Assembly (NCBI GenBank): GCA_012845835.1
Contig: JABAKD010000019.1
Span: 4,047,494-4,111,493 of the forward strand
Direction: 5' to 3'
Source: Undaria pinnatifida
Taxonomy: Eukaryota; Sar; Phaeophyceae; Laminariales; Alariaceae
DNA: 64,000 bases
Each line of letters starts with the position of its first letter. Within the stretch, counting starts at the first letter, position 1. Shown here piece by piece: positions 59,905 through 64,000 of this stretch. The position numbers and the translations under genes were made by a program. Below the pieces are notes generated by a model. It saw only the letters and a program-made list of their open reading frames with translations, ran no database searches and had not been told where the DNA came from.

Positions 59905-60078
59905 GTGAGAGGGAGCCCACCCAAGGCAGCATGTTCAGTGCGGGGCACGAGCCCACCCAAGACAGTGCTTTCGGCGAGGGGTTTGAGTCCACCCAAAGCA
60001 GTGCTTTCGGTGTGGTGCACGAGCCCACCCAAGACAGTGCTTTTGGCGAGGGGCGCGAGTCCACCCGAACCGACTCCT
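59905..60078 (-). repeat. Minisatellite of about 36 bp in the element
   Basis: A unit like GAGCCCACCCAAGACAGTGC...CGGCGAGGGG occurs about four and a half times. On the minus strand it encodes repeats like AESTVLGGLVP. It lies between the integrase and the retropepsin-like piece. Confidence 0.85.
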
Positions 60079-60381
60079 GGGGGGAGCGCGCAGCCCGCGG
60101 GTCCGTAGGAGGTAGATACCGCTATCTCCAACGGGGTTGGGGCTTGTTAACCCCACGAGGTTGAAATTTGTTCAAGCCACTGCGGTCGTACTCCGTAGCG
60201 ACTCTGGAAAACGGGCCGGAAAAATCGGCGATGCCCTTGGCGCTGCCTTTGCGGTACTCGAGTGTGCAATCGAACGCGGTGACGAACTCAAGCTACCGCT
60301 GGACTCGTGCATTGAGGGTGCCCACTTTGCCAATGCTCTCCTATGTCTTGTGGCCGGAGGATATGCGGAACTTTGTTCCCC

Positions 60382-60612
60382 TCAGTATCCTCGGAGGCGT
60401 TTGGGAACCCAAGCAATGCTGCCGGTCCCCAAATCTGTAGGAGCCCAGTGCCTCTCCGAGTCGAGCGTTGCTCGACTGATATACGCGATTTTCATAGTGA
60501 ACAAAACGTCGTCCAGCGTCACGGTACCCTCGACGAAACAGGGGCAGTGTTCTGACATCGCAAGGTCAGGGCCGACGCTAGAAGCTATCTCCACACCTTC
60601 ACGGCTTTTCAT
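60382..60612 (-). pseudogene. Retropepsin-like piece of the chromovirus
   Basis: The segment with VEGTVTLDDVLFTMKIAYIS then ATLDSERH resembles the flap and active-site neighbourhood of Ty3/gypsy aspartic proteases (a hydrophobic strand leading into D-S-G-A-T-like sequence). Position between gag and integrase agrees. The call rests on a short stretch. Confidence 0.4.
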
Positions 60613-60829
60613 TGGCCAACGCGCCCGAGAAATAGGTCGGAAACGCCGAAGGGGAAGCTTTGCGAGCGCTGGCCGCTGTTAACGGTCCGGTTGCGGCGCG
60701 GACGAGATTTCTTGGTTCTTGCACTCGCAGTGCAGGTGCGGAACCGACTAGGGGAGGCCGGGTGCGCCGACCCGGTCTCATTGACGCAAATAGCTGCGCG
60801 AACGGCAGAAAGTGCCTCACCGAGCAAGG

Positions 60830-61235
60830 TTTTCCTCTCCCCTGGCATGGGTTGTTGGCCCTGGGACCATCCGCCCGGAGGCCAATGCCCCACACTGGGT
60901 TCAGAGGGCTGGATTCAGCCAGAGGCTTGTTGTCAGAGCTCAAAAGGTGATTTTTTTATGGCTGGATTCTGCGTGAATTTGGCGTAGGTGCCAGGCGACA
61001 CGGCGTTTTGCTTCTCCCTGTCCCCAACAGCGGAGTCAAAATTGCGCACGCCTCGACCGATGCGTTTGCGTATGCTTGGACGAGGCGACGACATAATGAG
61101 CCCCACTGCTCGATGGTCTTGCAAAAACTTGGTCTTTTCGGCCATCATGTACTGCTCCGCGCAAGAATATGGTACGTCGTCCACGGCAAACGACGAAAGG
61201 GACCACGGTGGAAAATAGGATGGGAGCTGCCAGAA
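60830..61235 (-). pseudogene. NADAR-like domain within the chromovirus region
   Basis: The signatures of the NADAR (YbiA-like) family are clear: a start like FWQLPSYFPPWSLSSFAVDD, the conserved YSCAEQYMMAEKTKF helix, IGRGVRNFDS, GTYAKFTQNP, and later VWGIGLRADGPRANNP. Known NADAR proteins are N-glycosidases; some act on intermediates of riboflavin synthesis and some reverse ADP-ribosylation of guanine in DNA. It lies between the gag knuckle and the protease-like piece on the same strand. The copy is broken. Carriage by a retroelement would be unusual; an independent host pseudogene caught in the element is the alternative. Confidence 0.8.
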
Positions 61236-61289
61236 TAATACCACTTTGGCTGTGGAGTATTTGAGAGAAGGGACAAAATCCGTGTTGAA

Positions 61290-62125
61290 ATTTGGGCTGC
61301 AATGTCCCCGTCCGGGAACACCAGGCCTCGGGAGCACGACGCGAATCCGAACCCGTGGTATCTCGCCTCGGGTCTTTCTTCGTTCGTTGGCGGAAAAGCG
61401 CGAGAATCCGCTCTAACTGCGCCCGAAAAATGGAAAAAACCGACGGTGCCAACCCGTCGGTAGCCTCGTTCGGCATTTGTGGGTCTGCAATGTCCCCGTC
61501 TGGGAACACCAGTCCTCGGCTCTTTGGGCCTGTAATGTCCCCTTGCGGGAGCACCAGACCTCGGGAGCAACATGCGAGTCCGAACCTGGGGTTTCTCGGC
61601 TCGGGTCCTCCTCACTCGCTGGCGGAAACTCGTAAGAAGCCGCCCTCATTGCACCCAAAAACGAGTCCAACACCGACGGTGCCAACCCGTCGGTAGCCTC
61701 GTTCGGCATTTGGGTCTGCAATGTCCCCGTCTGGGAACACCAGTCCTCGGCTCTTTGGGCCTGTAATGTCCCCTTGCGGGAGCACCAGACCTCGGGAGCA
61801 ACATGCGAGTCCGAACCCGGGGTTTCTCGCCTCGGGCCCTCCTCACTCGCTGGCGGAAACTCGTAAGAAGCCGCCCTCATTGCACCCGAAAAAGAGTCCA
61901 CCACCGACGGTGCCAACCCGTCGGTAGCCTCGTTAGGCATTTGGGTCTGCAATGTCCCCGTCTGGGAACACTAGTCCTCGGCTCTTTGGGCCTGTAGTGT
62001 CCCCCTCAGGAACACCAGGTCTCGGGAGCACGACGCGAGTCCGAACCCACGGTTTCTCGCGTCGTGGCCTCTTCGCTCTTTGGCGTATAATCACAAGAAA
62101 ACTGCTCTAACTGCACCCGAAGGGG
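61290..62125 (-). repeat. Tandem repeat of about 237 bp, three to four units
   Basis: Units near 61290-61477 (partial), 61478-61708, 61709-61940 and 61941-62125 (partial) share GTCTGCAATGTCCCCGTCTG, CTTTGGGCCTGTA and GACGGTGCCAACCCGTCGG. The inner pair is very similar. On the minus strand the units encode about 79-residue repeats (MPNEATDGLAPSV, AASYEFPPASEE, EDWCSQTGTLQ). They lie between the gag knuckle and the NADAR-like domain. Confidence 0.85.
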
Positions 62126-62529
62126 CAGGGGCTCTGAGCTGTTTCTGCTTGACGAGAGGCGCGATTCTTCCGTAAAATTACGGGAATAGCGTCCAGCTGA
62201 TCAGGCTGGAGGCCGTGGAGTCACCACTGGCCCGTCACGCAGTGTCGGATCTTCTCCCTGTGCCACTGGGGCAGACGTAGCCTGAAACACGTGGGTTAGC
62301 GTGTTAAAAGACGAAGCAGGGTCCGTAAACCCTGTGGGCGTCTTCTGGAGCGGGGCTCGAGCAAGGCAATATTATTTTTACCCGAGGAGGCTCTCTTCCG
62401 TTATGTCTCTTGGAGAAGGGAGACGAGGTAGCTAATCTTGTCGACTCCTCCTTGATGGAAAAAAGGACAGAGCGTCCGCTGTTATCGCGAGCAAACACCG
62501 GATCGAGCCTCGCAAACGATCTCGGTGTT

Positions 62530-62640
62530 GTAGTGTTGGCCTTACCACACCTCAAATCGACCGCCACCTCGTGGTCAGAAAAAGTGTTTCGAGGGTCGAC
62601 CGTCCCACACCTCAAACCGACCGCCACCGCCTGGTCAGGG
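62530..62640 (+). repeat. Tandem duplication of about 55 bp
   Basis: The phrase CCACACCTCAAATCGACCGCCACC...TGGTCAG occurs twice in direct order with several differences. Confidence 0.75.
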
Positions 62641-63411
62641 AGAGGGGGGGATGAACACATACGCGTAAAAAGGCGACGCGCCGTCACCGCAGCTATATTG
62701 TTGCGCGGCGCGTGCCTGGGGGGGGAGCGCGCAAAGCGCAGGCTCCCGTGCCATGGTTGATGGGGGCGGCGTTTGGAGCGCGTACCCCCATTGCTGAGTT
62801 TATGCCGCGGCTGAGGGGTACGGCCCCGGAAGCGCGGTTCCCGTTGCCGAACTCAGACCATGACCGAGGGGAACGTCGCTGAAAGCGTGCGCTCTCGCCG
62901 TCGAAAAAGAAAGAAAGAAAAGAAAAAAAATACCTGGCTGGAGGAAACCACGCTTGAAGCGCTAGTTCCCGCCGCCGGTACTACGCCGTGAGAATCGTCT
63001 GCAGACGGCGTAGGAGCCCGTGGGCTCTTGACAGAGGCCATCTGTGCTGCGTTACTGTACAGGCTAGCAACAGAACACGAGCATCTTCTGAAAACGAAAT
63101 AGGTACCCCCCGACAGTGTTGTCGACGGTGCCGTACCGCCGTCGAGCTGTCGATTGCCGTTACGGAATGTGCCAGGTTGGCGCGCAAATTTATTTTCGCC
63201 CGGGTTGTGGGCGGCTCCAAAGCGCATTCGAGAAGCGGGAGCGGGGGCAGAAGAGGCGGGCGAGCGCAGGATACCATGGTGATCCGACGTGTATGTGGTA
63301 TCGTTGTAACGGTTTACCTGGCCCTGATCCTGAAAGATGGCGACGATTTTTCTTGTGGTTGTTTGGGCGAGAGGATTTGTCGTCTCGGCGGTAGCAGACC
63401 ATGCGTGTTTG

Positions 63412-63819
63412 TCAACGTCGGTGTGCGTCATCGTCACCAAGTTGGCCTAGTTCAGGGTTCAAGCAGCCACTCGCAGTAATATAAGGATGCCTACAATGCT
63501 TGAAGGAATGGTTGTCTTCGTGGCAGTTGAGGCAAAGCCCCCGGTTTTCTCGGAGGGCATCAGCGCGAGGTGAAAGGAGGCCGCTCCAAAGGGGAGGGTC
63601 GTCTGTCTTAAACGAGGCCTTAACGGCAAAACCTTCTGCATAATGATGCTCTTCTAGTGGCCAGCAGTTCGATGTGTGGTCAAGCCAAGGGTCAGATGAA
63701 TCATCGATGGCATGACAGTTGAACGATGGCTCGATCCCGTCTGCCACGAAAGCGACTGGGACGGCACTCGGCCCTGGCCGCGCCCATGATCGGCGGGCCG
63801 GGGCCCCGACAGGGCGCAT
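63412..63819 (-). pseudogene. Gag zinc-knuckle part of the chromovirus
   Basis: The peptide LCLNCHEDNHSFKHCRHPY fits C-x2-C-x4-H-x4-C exactly, the CCHC knuckle of Ty3/gypsy gag proteins that packages element RNA. It is preceded by an acidic and tryptophan-containing stretch (DDPPLWSGLL) and followed by a short tail. It lies furthest upstream in the element's reading direction within the window. Confidence 0.75.
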
Positions 63820-64000
63820 GACCGCGCTCCCGTCGAAGAAACAGGGAGAGAAAAAAATGTTTCGCCGTTGACGGCAGGTGTCTTATTAGTCACTAAAGGC
63901 CCGCCACATAGCATCCAACGAGATGTACGGCCGCAGGTTTGTTGCCTTCGAACCAGGGTACAACGCAGGCAGGAGAGCCGGAAATTGCTCATTCGCCGCC

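Larger units (their letters stand above)
56865..63992 (-). mobile_element. Fossil Ty3/gypsy chromovirus carrying a NADAR-like domain
   Basis: Reading on the minus strand from right to left I recognise a gag CCHC knuckle, a repeat-rich linker, a NADAR-like domain, a retropepsin-like piece, an integrase and a chromodomain. The order and the chromodomain place it in the chromovirus branch of Ty3/gypsy. The copy is broken in many places (probably more than six) and carries minisatellites between domains, so it is older than the copia copy. It continues beyond the right edge. Whether the NADAR-like domain is part of the family or a chance insertion cannot be decided from one copy. Confidence 0.75.

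Noticed and set aside
59900-60080. CRISPR-like regular repeats
   Set aside because: Units are contiguous without spacers: a minisatellite in a fossil element. No cas genes, and the DNA is eukaryotic.

Overview
The window looks like nuclear DNA of a brown alga (Phaeophyceae, Ectocarpus-like). The best evidence is the gene at 20411-21514, which encodes six perfect copies of the EsV-1-7 cysteine motif (C-x4-C-x16-C-x2-H-x12). This family is greatly expanded in brown algae, was named after a phaeovirus gene, and includes the Ectocarpus developmental gene IMMEDIATE UPRIGHT. Small exons with clear splice sites, long gene-poor stretches and dense mobile DNA fit the same assignment. There are no prokaryote-style operons, rRNA genes or CRISPR arrays, and I could support no tRNA gene.

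Layout. 1-3800: minus-strand fossil retroelement with a reverse transcriptase and a gag-like region with a CCCH finger; it runs off the left edge. 3.8-7.4 kb: two unassigned ORFs, one small DNA element nested in another, and an old tandem array. 8.4-11.1 kb: a minus-strand host gene in many small exons, with FYVE-like and PH-like signatures near its 3' end. 12.8-13.6 kb: an 806-bp element with TA flanks and pogo-like termini. 14.0-15.9 kb: a partial Ty1/copia element with one LTR. 20.4-21.9 kb: the EsV-1-7 gene and a young 366-bp tandem duplication of its 3' end. 24.4-25.7 kb: a decayed array of about 210-bp units. 27.5-28.7 kb: a 1151-bp fold-back palindrome. 29.6-42.2 kb: a field of three short inverted-repeat families, here called A, B and C, with B inserted into A and into C. 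45.4-46.5 kb: a secreted right-handed beta-helix protein. 49.3-55.2 kb: a long TTG microsatellite and large inverted repeats. 56.9-64.0 kb: a broken minus-strand Ty3/gypsy chromovirus that carries a NADAR-like domain.

Only three loci look like convincing host genes: the EsV-1-7 protein, the beta-helix protein and the spliced minus-strand gene. They share no obvious pathway. The most unusual observations are the NADAR domain within a chromovirus, the duplicated EsV-1-7 tail, the near-perfect fold-back element and the nested insertions, which give a relative order of activity. Spliced genes can only be partly modelled from sequence alone, so the large blocks called gene-free may hide further short exons.
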